Origin: Opitutia bacterium
GTDB taxonomy: Bacteria; Verrucomicrobiota; Verrucomicrobiae; Opitutales; UBA953
Direction of reading: 5' to 3'
DNA length: 23,174 nucleotides
NCBI GenBank assembly: GCA_947465345.1
Contig: CANHZL010000016.1
Span: 1-23,174, forward strand
Shown here: one piece after another, positions 16,765 through 23,174 of the stretch
Layout: each line of letters begins with the position of its first letter
Position numbering within the stretch: the first letter of the stretch is position 1
The notes under the pieces: model-generated
The model's database searches: none
Seen by the model: the letters and a program-made list of their open reading frames with translations, nothing else
What the model was told of the DNA's origin: nothing
Translations under genes and position numbers: made by a program

Positions 16765-17343
16765 TTAGAGCGGTCGGATTACTTTGGCGGGATTACCGGC
16801 GGCAATGACGCCGGGAGGAATGGACCGGATGACGACCGAGCCGGCGCCGATGACGCTGTCTTTTCCGATGGTCACACCCTTGAGGATGATCACGCGGCTA
16901 CCGATGAAGACGTTGTCTTCGATGTAAACCGGGGAGATCAAAGGTGCCTGGTCATGCCGGCCACTGGGAGATAGGTTGTGGGCGTCCGAATCCATGATCA
17001 GCACACCGTCGCCGATTAGGCATCTCTCGCCGATCGAAACCCTACTTTCGGCTATTACCTGGACATTGTTCGAAATGGAGGTTCCTGCGCCGACCTCGAT
17101 TACAGCGTCTTTAGCTCTGGCCTGAAGCCTCACCATGCCGTCACCCGCGATTGGTGCTGCCAGAAAGCCGATGCTCACTCCGCGCCCGACAGAAACCAAG
17201 CCAAGGCCGTCGCACTTAAACGGCACATTGATCCAAAACTTTCCTTCGACTTTGACGAGGCCTGCTCGGCTGTTGAAGCGGAAGGCGACGTACCTGCATC
17301 GCTTGCAGATACTATCGTACAACTTGGAGCAGAGCCTAATCAT
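16765..17343 (-). CDS. Hexapeptide-repeat acyltransferase (WcaF/NodL-like)
   Basis: A 192-aa left-handed beta-helix acyltransferase, probably cytoplasmic and trimeric. Hexapeptide turns are clear: [39 protein letters not shown], and [20 protein letters not shown]. The likely catalytic histidine lies in MDSDAHNLS. The end [14 protein letters not shown] is the usual family C-terminus. The N-terminal 40 residues are basic and not part of the helix. Its ATG overlaps the stop of the FdtC-like gene in ATGA, so the two are coupled. Because an FdtC-like enzyme is already present, this one probably acetylates another position or sugar, or the assembled glycan. Specificity is not predictable. Confidence 0.87.
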   Translation of the reverse strand: MIRLCSKLYDSICKRCRYVAFRFNSRAGLVKVEGKFWINVPFKCDGLGLVSVGRGVSIGFLAAPIAGDGMVRLQARAKDAVIEVGAGTSISNNVQVIAESRVSIGERCLIGDGVLIMDSDAHNLSPSGRHDQAPLISPVYIEDNVFIGSRVIILKGVTIGKDSVIGAGSVVIRSIPPGVIAAGNPAKVIRPL

Positions 17344-17789
17344 GCAATGATACGAGCAGGGTTACCCACTACGGTGACGCCGGGAGGAACGTCCTTGGTC
17401 ACCACGGAACCAGCGCCAACCATTGCGCCTTCGCCGATGGTGAGACCTGGCAGGATGGTGGCGTTGGCGCCGATGGAAGCGCCCTTCTTAACGAGCGTCG
17501 GAAGAAGGGAGGCCGCGGCATTACGCGAGCGGGGCTGCAGGTCGTTGGTAAAAGTTACATTGGGGCCGACGAAGACATCGTCCTCGAGCGTCACGCCGTC
17601 CCAGAGTTGGACGCCGCACTTCACCGTGACGCGGTCGCCCACGACGACCTTATTCTCAATAAAGCAATGCGAGCAGATGTTGCCGTCGCGGCCGATGACG
17701 GCCCCCGGAAGGACGACCACGTATTGCCAGATGCGGGTGCCCTCCCCGACCTGCTTCGACTGCACGTCGGAATTAGGATGAATGAACAT
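17340..17789 (-). CDS. fdtC: dTDP-3-amino-3,6-dideoxyhexose N-acetyltransferase (FdtC/QdtC-like)
   Basis: A 149-aa hexapeptide transferase that closely follows the FdtC/QdtC pattern. It starts [20 protein letters not shown], then [36 protein letters not shown] and [11 protein letters not shown]. It ends [10 protein letters not shown]. Members acetylate the 3-amino group of dTDP-Fuc3N or dTDP-Qui3N with acetyl-CoA, or the 2,3-diamino sugar acids in the related WbpD branch. The operon context favours the 3-amino-3,6-dideoxyhexose role. The start is set at 17789 by homology, giving a 17-bp overlap with the upstream ketoisomerase gene. A longer frame to 17891 lies wholly inside that gene. The choice between Fuc3N and Qui3N as substrate cannot be made from this gene alone. 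Confidence 0.87.
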   Translation of the reverse strand: MFIHPNSDVQSKQVGEGTRIWQYVVVLPGAVIGRDGNICSHCFIENKVVVGDRVTVKCGVQLWDGVTLEDDVFVGPNVTFTNDLQPRSRNAAASLLPTLVKKGASIGANATILPGLTIGEGAMVGAGSVVTKDVPPGVTVVGNPARIIA

Positions 17790-18186
17790 GGCGGATGAAT
17801 TGGTCGCGGTCGCGAATATAGTCTGCCTCATCGTATTCGGCGTCAGCAAAAACGGCGAGAATGCAGTCGGGTGAAAATTCGTGCATCTCATGCCATATCA
17901 TGGGTGGTACGTCGAGAGCGCCAGACGACGGAGTAAGCATCACCCAGTCGGCATGCTGGCCGTCGAACATGAGGATACGCACGCTGCCGGCTAAGCAGAC
18001 ACAAAGCTGCCTAAGACGATGATGGGCATGGAAGCCACGGGCGACATCCGGCTTAGTGCCGTGAATCCAGTAGACACGGCGGACACGAAAAGGGAGCGCC
18101 TCGGCTTTTTCGATGACGGACAGCCCACCCCTGTGGTCGGTCAGGTCCTTGACGGGCCGCAGGAGAATTAAGGGTCGGCTATCCAT
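17773..18186 (-). CDS. fdtA: dTDP-4-keto-6-deoxyglucose 3,4-ketoisomerase, copy 2 (FdtA-type residues)
   Basis: A 137-aa single-domain cupin that shifts the keto group of dTDP-4-keto-6-deoxyglucose from C4 to C3. Conserved blocks are RRVYWIHGT (36-44), [11 protein letters not shown] (50-60) with the paired active-site histidines H53 and H55, [19 protein letters not shown], and YDEADYIRD. It has Arg19 in the DHRGGLS loop and His99 in WHEM. As I recall from structural work on this family, the Arg/His pair goes with FdtA (galacto product, leading to Fuc3N), while QdtA has Tyr/Arg. This copy is therefore predicted to be a true FdtA. It overlaps the first copy by 8 bp and the acetyltransferase gene by 17 bp. 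Confidence 0.87.
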   Translation of the reverse strand: MDSRPLILLRPVKDLTDHRGGLSVIEKAEALPFRVRRVYWIHGTKPDVARGFHAHHRLRQLCVCLAGSVRILMFDGQHADWVMLTPSSGALDVPPMIWHEMHEFSPDCILAVFADAEYDEADYIRDRDQFIRHVHSS

Positions 18187-18589
18187 GGCACTTGGCGATG
18201 ACGAATTCGTCGAAATTTCGGATGTAGTCAGCCTCGTCGTACTCTCGGTCGGCCAGGACCATCAAGATGCAGTCCGGGCTGAAATCGGACATGACGCGCC
18301 ACAGGCCCGGCCCGATTACGACCGCCTTGCCGAAGGCTGACATCGGAAAGGTCTCGCTCCTCTCGCCGTCGGAAACGGCGAGGGTGACTCCTCCTCGCAG
18401 GCAGATGAACATCTGTCGGAGGTTCCGATGGGCATGGAATCCGCGAGAGACCCCATGGTTGGTTCCGTGAATCCAGTAAGCGCGTCTGACGACGAAGGGC
18501 AGGACTTTCCCGTACTCCGCTATCGACAGGTGTCCGCGCGCGTCGCCTCGCTGGGGGATATCGACGAGCTCGAGCAGGGGCGAACTCAT
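18179..18589 (-). CDS. dTDP-4-keto-6-deoxyglucose 3,4-ketoisomerase, copy 1 (variant residues)
   Basis: A 136-aa cupin homologous to the next gene, with RRAYWIHGT (35-43), RGFHAHRNLRQ (49-59, H52 and H54), LWRVMSDFSPDCILMVLAD and YDEADYIRN. At the two positions that I recall setting product stereochemistry it has Arg18 (DARGHLS) and Arg98 (WRVM). This combination matches neither FdtA (Arg/His) nor QdtA (Tyr/Arg) exactly. It could make the gluco epimer for Qui3N, or be a partner subunit of the second copy. The start at 18589 is in ATGA with the stop of the acyltransferase gene. A longer frame to 18961 is antisense-free but lies inside that gene and is not conserved. Confidence 0.85.
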   Translation of the reverse strand: MSSPLLELVDIPQRGDARGHLSIAEYGKVLPFVVRRAYWIHGTNHGVSRGFHAHRNLRQMFICLRGGVTLAVSDGERSETFPMSAFGKAVVIGPGLWRVMSDFSPDCILMVLADREYDEADYIRNFDEFVIAKCHG

Positions 18590-19665
18590 GCGACGGGCTT
18601 GGAGGCGAGCCAGCGACTGACGAGCGGGCGCATCGGACGCTCGATCGCGACGTGCACCAGGCAGGCGAGGGCGAGCGTGACGACGAAGCATAGGGCGATC
18701 GCCGGACGTAAGCCGAGGTCCATGGCGTTGGCCTTGAACCAAGGGATGGTCACGAGCTGGACGAGATAGAGGGCGAAACTCGCCTCGCCGAGGAAAACGA
18801 ACGCCGGGTGCGCGAAGATGCGAACCGCGCGCCCCTCCGAAGTACGGGCGAAATAAGTGAATGCCATCAAGAGGAAAGGAATGGCGAACAGGCCATGCGC
18901 CACGAAGGGCAGGCTCTTCGCGAAGATCGCGAAGTAAGCCACGATGCCGAGAAAGCCCCAACCCAACTGGCGTCCGGTTGGTGGCGTTATCGTCGTCCTC
19001 ATAGCGAGTACGCCGGCGAAGACTCCGGCGACGAATTCCGGAAGCCTGAAAATCGGGATCGAATAGAAGACGGCGAACCCTGCGACGGGGTCAGGCTGGA
19101 TATACTTCCCAAGCAAGGAGAAGAAGACCGTCAGGCCGATCGCCCAACGAATCCCGAGCGCAAGGGCGCGATCTGACAATTCACGGGCGTGGTAAAGGAT
19201 CAGCGGGAACAGCGCATAGAAGAACATCTCAGCGGAAAGCGACCAAGTCCCGTCCCGGCCATGCCCCCCGTGGAACAACTGCGGGAACCAAGCGTTCGTC
19301 AGCGTCAGGTCGGCGATGCCATGGGCGGCCGCAGAACGCAACGGCTTCTCTCCCAAATCATCTCCGGCAAATCCGTTTAGGAGCCAACCGGAGACGAGAA
19401 TGAAAAGATAGATAGGGTAGATCCGGGCGAAACGACGGACGGCATAACCGCGGAAATCGGTAAGCGGGTTCGTTCCTTCTGAAGCTAGCGCCAAAATGAA
19501 CCCCGAGAGAACGAAGAAGAACGTCATGCCGACCGGGCCGGAATGAATCATTTTATCCAGCGGGCCGAATGCGATCGGCCCGTGCCAGAGATACAGGTGG
19601 AAGACGAATACCCACATGGCCGCGAGAAAGCGCAGCGAGGTGAGCGGAGGAATGTGTTTACGCAT
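18586..19665 (-). CDS. Acyltransferase 3 family membrane protein
   Basis: A 359-aa integral membrane acyltransferase of the AT3 (OafA/YrhL) family, which O-acetylates surface polysaccharides, LPS or peptidoglycan. The N-terminus IPPLTSLRFLAAMWVFVFHL (5-24) is the first membrane segment with the conserved Arg and His. FFFVLSGFILALAS follows, then YAVRRFARIYPIYLF. About ten hydrophobic segments span the rest, including a late ASFALYLVQLVTIPWF. There is no C-terminal SGNH domain, so it would act alone or with a partner. It starts 3 bp after the rmlA stop and overlaps the next gene by 4 bp. Its position between dTDP-sugar genes suggests that it acetylates the glycan built from them. The start at MRKHIPPL has no clear ribosome binding site and may depend on coupling. 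Confidence 0.9.
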   Translation of the reverse strand: MRKHIPPLTSLRFLAAMWVFVFHLYLWHGPIAFGPLDKMIHSGPVGMTFFFVLSGFILALASEGTNPLTDFRGYAVRRFARIYPIYLFILVSGWLLNGFAGDDLGEKPLRSAAAHGIADLTLTNAWFPQLFHGGHGRDGTWSLSAEMFFYALFPLILYHARELSDRALALGIRWAIGLTVFFSLLGKYIQPDPVAGFAVFYSIPIFRLPEFVAGVFAGVLAMRTTITPPTGRQLGWGFLGIVAYFAIFAKSLPFVAHGLFAIPFLLMAFTYFARTSEGRAVRIFAHPAFVFLGEASFALYLVQLVTIPWFKANAMDLGLRPAIALCFVVTLALACLVHVAIERPMRPLVSRWLASKPVA

Positions 19666-19668
19666 CGT

Positions 19669-20538
19669 TCAGCGTGCTTGGCCGATGAGGCCTTTCAGGT
19701 ATTCGCCGTAGCCGGACTTGGCGATGGGCTCGGCGAGTTTGAGCAGCTGGGCGTCGTCGATGTAGCCACGGCGCCAGGCAATCTCCTCGATGCAGCCGAT
19801 CTTAAAGCCCTGGCGGGCTTCGACAATCTGCACGAACTGCGAGGCCTGCAGGAGCGAGTCAAACGTGCCTGTATCGAGCCAAGCAGTACCACGGGGCAGG
19901 ACCCTGACGCTGAGTTTACCCTGACGGAGGTACTCACGGTTGACGTCGGTGATCTCGTATTCGCCGCGCGCCGAGGGCTTGAGCGCCTTGGCGATACCGA
20001 CGACGGAGTTGTCGTAGAAATAGAGGCCAGGGACGGCGAAGGTGGACTTGGGCGCCTTGGGCTTCTCCTCGATGGAGACGGCCTTGCCGGCCGAATCGAA
20101 CTCGACGACCCCGAAGCGCTCGGGGTCCTTCACGTGGTAGGCGAAGACGACGCCGCCCTGCGGCTGGCGGCAGGACTTGAGCATTTCGCCGAAGCCGGCG
20201 GAATAGAAGATGTTATCGCCGAGGACGAGGCAGACGTCGTCGGAGCCGATGAACTTCTCGCCGAGCACGAAGGCCTGGGCGAGGCCGTTCGGGATGGCCT
20301 GCTCGACGTAATCGAAGCGGCAGCCGATACGCGAGCCGTCGCCGAGCACCTCGCGGAAGCGCGGTAGGTCCTGCGGGGTGGAGATGATGAGGATCTCGCG
20401 GATGCCCGCCAGCATGAGTACGGAGAGCGGGTAATAGATCATCGGCTTGTCGTACACCGGCAGGAGCTGCTTGCTCATGACCTGGGTCAGAGGGTGCAGA
20501 CGGGTGCCGGAACCGCCGGCGAGGATTATGCCTTTCAT
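19669..20538 (-). CDS. rmlA: Glucose-1-phosphate thymidylyltransferase
   Basis: Makes dTDP-glucose from dTTP and glucose-1-phosphate, the entry step for dTDP-deoxysugars. The protein is 289 aa, full length. The nucleotide-binding signature [13 protein letters not shown] (6-18) is followed by [18 protein letters not shown], and LGDNIFY (106-112) carries the metal-binding Asp108. [20 protein letters not shown] and [14 protein letters not shown] are typical later blocks. It lies 5 bp after the rmlB stop, so the two are cotranscribed. No rmlC or rmlD is present, so the pathway here leads away from rhamnose towards 3-amino sugars. An equivalent name is rfbA; fdt and qdt clusters use the same enzyme. 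Confidence 0.96.
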   Translation of the reverse strand: MKGIILAGGSGTRLHPLTQVMSKQLLPVYDKPMIYYPLSVLMLAGIREILIISTPQDLPRFREVLGDGSRIGCRFDYVEQAIPNGLAQAFVLGEKFIGSDDVCLVLGDNIFYSAGFGEMLKSCRQPQGGVVFAYHVKDPERFGVVEFDSAGKAVSIEEKPKAPKSTFAVPGLYFYDNSVVGIAKALKPSARGEYEITDVNREYLRQGKLSVRVLPRGTAWLDTGTFDSLLQASQFVQIVEARQGFKIGCIEEIAWRRGYIDDAQLLKLAEPIAKSGYGEYLKGLIGQAR

Positions 20539-20543
20539 GAGAG

Positions 20544-21596
20544 TCAGATTTTACCCAGCCGCTCGAGGCGATAGGAGCCGTCGAGGATACCCTGGATCCA
20601 AGCGGGGTTGTCGAGATACCAGCGGACGGTCTTGCGGAAGCCGCTCTGGAAATCCTCCTGCGGGGACCAGCCAAGCTCGGCGCGGGCGCGACGGGCGTCG
20701 ATGGCGTAGCGCAGGTCATGGCCCGGGCGGTCGGTGACGTAGGTGATCGCGGAGTCGTGCGGCTTACCGTCGGCGCGCGGGCGGAATTCGTCGAGCAACG
20801 AGCAGAGCAACTTCACGAGGTCGATGTTCCGACGCTCGTTGTCGCCACCGATGCAATAGGTACGGCCGGGACGGCCCTTCTCGACCGCGGCGAGCAGCGC
20901 GCGGGCATGGTCGTCGACATACAGCCAGTCGCGGATGTTCTCGCCCTTGCCATACACCGGGATGGCCTCACCGCGCAGGCACTTCAGGATGACGACTGGG
21001 ATGAGCTTCTCGGGGAACTGGTAAGGACCGTAGTTATTGGAGCAATTGGTCACCACGACCGGCAGGCCGTAGGTGTCCATCCAGGAGCGTGCGAGGTGAT
21101 CGCTCGAAGCCTTGCTGGCGCTATACGGGGAATGCGGGTCGTAAGGGGTCGACTCGTTGAAGGCCGGGTCGGTCGGACCGAGGGAGCCGAAGACCTCGTC
21201 GGTCGAGACATGCAAGAAGCGAAAGGCATCCCGAGGGGGACCGGATAGTTGCCGCCAGTAACCGAGGGCGGCCTGGAGAAGCTGGAAGGTGCCGGTGACG
21301 TTGGTGGCGATGAACTCGCCCGGGCCGTCGATCGAGCGGTCGACGTGGGATTCGGCGGCGAGGTGCATGACCGCCTCCGGCTGGGCGTCGGCGAAGGCCT
21401 TGCGCATGGCCTCGGCGTCGCAGATGTCAGCATGGACGAACGTAAAACCCGGCTTCCCCTGGAGGTCGGCCAGGGAGGACAGATTACCCGCGTAAGTGAG
21501 CTTATCGACGACCGTGACGGCATGTCCGCCCGCGACCAGAAGGCGGGTCAAATTCGACCCGATGAAGCCCGCGCCGCCAGTGACCAAAATACGCAT
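20544..21596 (-). CDS. rmlB: dTDP-glucose 4,6-dehydratase
   Basis: An NAD-dependent extended short-chain dehydrogenase that converts dTDP-glucose to dTDP-4-keto-6-deoxyglucose, 350 aa. The Rossmann motif is [10 protein letters not shown] (6-15), [12 protein letters not shown] follows, and [10 protein letters not shown] holds the Thr132-Asp133-Glu134 catalytic trio. YSASK has Tyr158 and Lys162. [20 protein letters not shown] and [17 protein letters not shown] are conserved substrate regions. The start is [10 protein letters not shown] at 21596. A frame open to 21854 runs through the repeat element and encodes echoes of the repeat, so it is not part of the protein. It is the first gene of the nine-gene operon. 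It has no visible Shine-Dalgarno, and a promoter-like pair lies just upstream. Confidence 0.96.
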   Translation of the reverse strand: MRILVTGGAGFIGSNLTRLLVAGGHAVTVVDKLTYAGNLSSLADLQGKPGFTFVHADICDAEAMRKAFADAQPEAVMHLAAESHVDRSIDGPGEFIATNVTGTFQLLQAALGYWRQLSGPPRDAFRFLHVSTDEVFGSLGPTDPAFNESTPYDPHSPYSASKASSDHLARSWMDTYGLPVVVTNCSNNYGPYQFPEKLIPVVILKCLRGEAIPVYGKGENIRDWLYVDDHARALLAAVEKGRPGRTYCIGGDNERRNIDLVKLLCSLLDEFRPRADGKPHDSAITYVTDRPGHDLRYAIDARRARAELGWSPQEDFQSGFRKTVRWYLDNPAWIQGILDGSYRLERLGKI

Positions 21597-21605
21597 AAGC
21601 AGTAG

Positions 21606-21635
21606 AATATAAATACGGGGAGGGATGGGTTTTAA
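21606..21635 (-). promoter_or_regulatory. Candidate sigma-70-type promoter of the rmlB operon
   Basis: On the minus strand TTAAAA (21635-21630) is separated by 18 bp from TATATT (21611-21606). These match 4 of 6 and 5 of 6 consensus bases. The -10 box ends 9 nt before the rmlB ATG, which would give a very short or leaderless transcript and fits the missing Shine-Dalgarno. Not proven. Confidence 0.35.
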
Positions 21636-21659
21636 GCCAGAAAAAAGGCGGACCCTGAA

Positions 21660-21715
21660 GGTGCAAAGGTGCAAATCGGAGCCAGGCTCCTGTGCAAAAG
21701 TGCAAAGGTGTAACC
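21660..21715 (-). repeat. Octamer arm of TGCAAA type, inverted relative to 21919-21967
   Basis: On the plus strand seven 8-bp units run in register: two copies of GGTGCAAA, a hairpin core GGAGCC-A-GGCTCC (21678-21690), then GTGCAAAA, GTGCAAAG and GTGTAACC. The minus-strand reading matches the layout of the copies at 14630 and 21919, with a different hairpin core between the same flanks. Confidence 0.8.
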
Positions 21716-21890
21716 AACTCAGGGTGACGGTTGACGGCCAGGGGGTCGGCGACTCGGGCGTCGGCATCTCGGCCATCTGCCGCGGCAGCCTTGAGCCGGC
21801 TGCCGAAGGCTGAACGGCTGACACCCGAAGAGCTAATGCCCCGGTGGCCGGCACCCGTCACCTGAACAAGTCTTGGCCTTTTGCTTTCCC

Positions 21891-21917
21891 AACCGCCAAC
21901 CGCTAACCGCCAACACC
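21891..21917 (+). repeat. Heptamer repeat AACCGCY
   Basis: AACCGCC, AACCGCT, AACCGCC and a truncated AACACC run without gaps. They sit directly before the 49-bp dispersed repeat. Confidence 0.75.
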
Positions 21918-21918
21918 T

Positions 21919-21967
21919 TACTTTTTCACCTTCGCACAGGCCGTAGGCCGATTTGCACTTTTGCACG
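21919..21967 (+). repeat. 49-bp dispersed repeat, second copy
   Basis: Matches 14630-14678 in 44 of 49 positions in the same orientation. The core is GGCC-GTA-GGCC (21939-21949) where the other copy has GGCC-GCA-GGCC. It ends 62 bp before the oxidoreductase start codon. Confidence 0.85.
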
Positions 21968-22029
21968 AGCGCGAGGCGGCGAGCATCATTTGCTCTTCCG
22001 CCCCAGCCGAGCGCTCCTAAGGTAAACGC

Positions 22030-23130
22030 ATGTCCCAACGGCCCCTTGGTTTCGGTATCTGGGGAACCGGCATGATCGCCGAGTTCCATGCGAAGGCGCT
22101 CGCCGAGATCGCCGGCGTGAAGCTCGTCGCCGCCTATAACCGTTCGCCGGCCAAGGGTCGCGACTTCGCGACCAAACATGGCATCGTTTTTGCCGAGACG
22201 CCGGAGGCCCTGCTGGCAAACCCCGCCGTCGACATCGTCTGCCTCTGCACCCCGAGCGGCGACCACCTCGCCCCTGCCCTCGCCTGCGCCAAGGCCGGCA
22301 AGCATGTCGTCGTCGAGAAGCCGCTCGAAGTCACCCTCGCCCGCTGCGACGCACTCACCGCCGCCTGCGCAAAGGCCGGCGTGACGGTCGCCGGCATCCT
22401 ACCTCGCCGCTTCGGCTCCGGTGCGGTCGCGCTCAAGGCCGCGCTCGAAGCCGGCCGCTTTAGCAAGCTCACGCTCGCTGGCGCGCTCATCCCCTGGTGG
22501 CGCACGCAGGCCTATTATGACTCCGCTGCCTGGCGCGGCACGTTCGCCCTCGACGGCGGCGGCGCCGTGATGAACCAAGGCATCCACACCATCGATCTTC
22601 TTCTCTGGTTCCTCGGCCCGCCCAAGCGCGTGTCGGCCACCGCCGGCCTCGTCGCCCACGATGGCATCGAAGTCGAGGACATCGCCGCCGGCTGGATTGA
22701 ATTCGCCAACGGCTGCCGCGCCACGCTCGCCAGCTCAACGGCGTGCTGGTCCGGAACGGGCTTCCCCGCCGAGATCCGCATCCACGGCACGACCGGTTCG
22801 GCTGTCCTGCGCGACGACAAGCTCACCGCCTTCGAGTTCGAAAAGCCCCTGCCGTCTGACCCCGCGGTTATTGCCACGGCCATCGAAGGCGGAGGCGCGG
22901 GCGCCAACGACCCTAAGGCCATCGGCCATGCCTGGCATCGTTCCAATCTCGAGGAAGCCATCGCAGCCATCCGCGCCGGGAAACAGCCAGCCGTCAACGG
23001 CGCCGAAGGCCGTAAGGCCGTGGAGTTGATTCTCGCGATGTATCAGTCGGCGCAGGCGGGAGGAGCGCCGATCAGCCTGCCCCTGAAACAAGATCCTGTG
23101 CTTCGGCCTCTCGGCGTTAAGAAGGCTTAG
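22030..23130 (+). CDS. Gfo/Idh/MocA family oxidoreductase
   Basis: An NAD(P)-dependent oxidoreductase of 366 aa, probably acting on a sugar, sugar nucleotide or inositol-type substrate in the cytoplasm. The N-terminal Rossmann domain has GIWGTGMIAEFHAKAL (9-24). CTPSGDHLAPAL follows, and VVEKPLEV holds the conserved Lys97. The C-terminal domain carries GGGAVMNQGIHTIDLLLWFLG, with the conserved Asp/His substrate-binding pair. The ATG at 22030 follows AAGG about 9 nt upstream. It diverges from the dTDP-sugar operon across the repeat-rich spacer. A role in the same glycan pathway (as with WlbA-type sugar oxidases) is possible but not shown. The family is broad, and catabolic functions are equally likely. 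Confidence 0.9.
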   Translation: MSQRPLGFGIWGTGMIAEFHAKALAEIAGVKLVAAYNRSPAKGRDFATKHGIVFAETPEALLANPAVDIVCLCTPSGDHLAPALACAKAGKHVVVEKPLEVTLARCDALTAACAKAGVTVAGILPRRFGSGAVALKAALEAGRFSKLTLAGALIPWWRTQAYYDSAAWRGTFALDGGGAVMNQGIHTIDLLLWFLGPPKRVSATAGLVAHDGIEVEDIAAGWIEFANGCRATLASSTACWSGTGFPAEIRIHGTTGSAVLRDDKLTAFEFEKPLPSDPAVIATAIEGGGAGANDPKAIGHAWHRSNLEEAIAAIRAGKQPAVNGAEGRKAVELILAMYQSAQAGGAPISLPLKQDPVLRPLGVKKA

Positions 23131-23174
23131 TTAGCTGGCAAGTTGGCAAGTTGACACGTTGACAAGGGAGGCAA
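23131..23174 (+). repeat. Octamer tandem array at the right edge (partial)
   Basis: Five units in one register after the oxidoreductase stop: GCTGGCAA (23134), GTTGGCAA (23142), GTTGACAC (23150), GTTGACAA (23158), then GGGAGGCA (23166-23173). The GTTGRCAA-to-GGGAGGCA junction is the same as at 4820-4805 on the minus strand. The element probably continues outside the window. Confidence 0.85.

Larger units (their letters stand above)
21597..22029. repeat. Gene-free spacer holding a 308-bp repeat-bounded element
   Basis: This 433-bp divergent spacer lies between rmlB and the oxidoreductase gene. An octamer arm at 21660-21715 and an inverted, related arm at 21919-21967 enclose a GC-rich interior. 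The interior has a 12-bp palindrome (21777-21788), a stem-loop with perfect 7-bp arms (21786-21792 and 21806-21812), and heptamers (21891-21917). No open frame here looks coding. Confidence 0.8.

Noticed and set aside
21597..21854. An N-terminal extension of RmlB of up to 86 residues.
   Set aside because: It translates the repeat arm (HLCTF appears twice) and precedes a perfect family start, [13 protein letters not shown].
21660..21967. An insertion sequence with inverted ends.
   Set aside because: There is no transposase frame and no evident target duplication. A non-autonomous element remains possible and is reported as a finding.

Overview
The window is GC-rich bacterial DNA. It mixes three housekeeping loci (accD, tyrS, dnaE) with a large set of surface-glycan genes. 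GC-biased codon use, few clear Shine-Dalgarno sequences, a long DnaE and a Gfo/Idh oxidoreductase would suit a Verrucomicrobiota (Opitutae-like) genome. That assignment is only an inference from general character; no marker here proves it.

Layout. Positions 1-4583 are on the minus strand and read M20 dipeptidase, two tandem GT2 glycosyltransferases, then accD (cut by the left edge). A 376-bp gene-free spacer full of period-8 repeats leads to tyrS (+). A GT-B glycosyltransferase (-) converges on tyrS and diverges from dnaE (+). The dnaE stop overlaps the stop of a GT10 fucosyltransferase (-), which is translationally coupled to an upstream GT4 gene (-). A GT25 gene (+) diverges from that pair. 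Positions 14723-21596 are one tight nine-gene minus-strand operon: rmlB, rmlA, acyltransferase 3, two sugar 3,4-ketoisomerases, an FdtC-like N-acetyltransferase, a second hexapeptide acyltransferase, an FdtB-like aminotransferase and a GT-A glycosyltransferase. A Gfo/Idh/MocA oxidoreductase (+) follows at the right end.

How the genes work together. RmlA and RmlB make dTDP-4-keto-6-deoxyglucose. A ketoisomerase moves the keto group to C3, the aminotransferase installs the 3-amino group, and the N-acetyltransferase finishes dTDP-Fuc3NAc and/or dTDP-Qui3NAc. The seven glycosyltransferases in the window would assemble a surface polysaccharide or O-antigen-like glycan, with the AT3 and the extra hexapeptide transferase as likely acylating enzymes. 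No flippase, polymerase or ligase gene is visible, so the export machinery lies elsewhere.

The most unusual feature is not a gene. Four intergenic stretches (4584-4959, 14454-14722, 21597-22029 and 23131-23174) share degenerate tandem repeats of exactly 8 bp. They are arranged in inverted arms around variable interiors and look like a family of mosaic, non-coding repeat elements. Other points worth a second look are the duplicated ketoisomerase with different active-site residues, an AccD that has lost three of four zinc-finger cysteines, and a strong G-quadruplex motif at 14495-14521.
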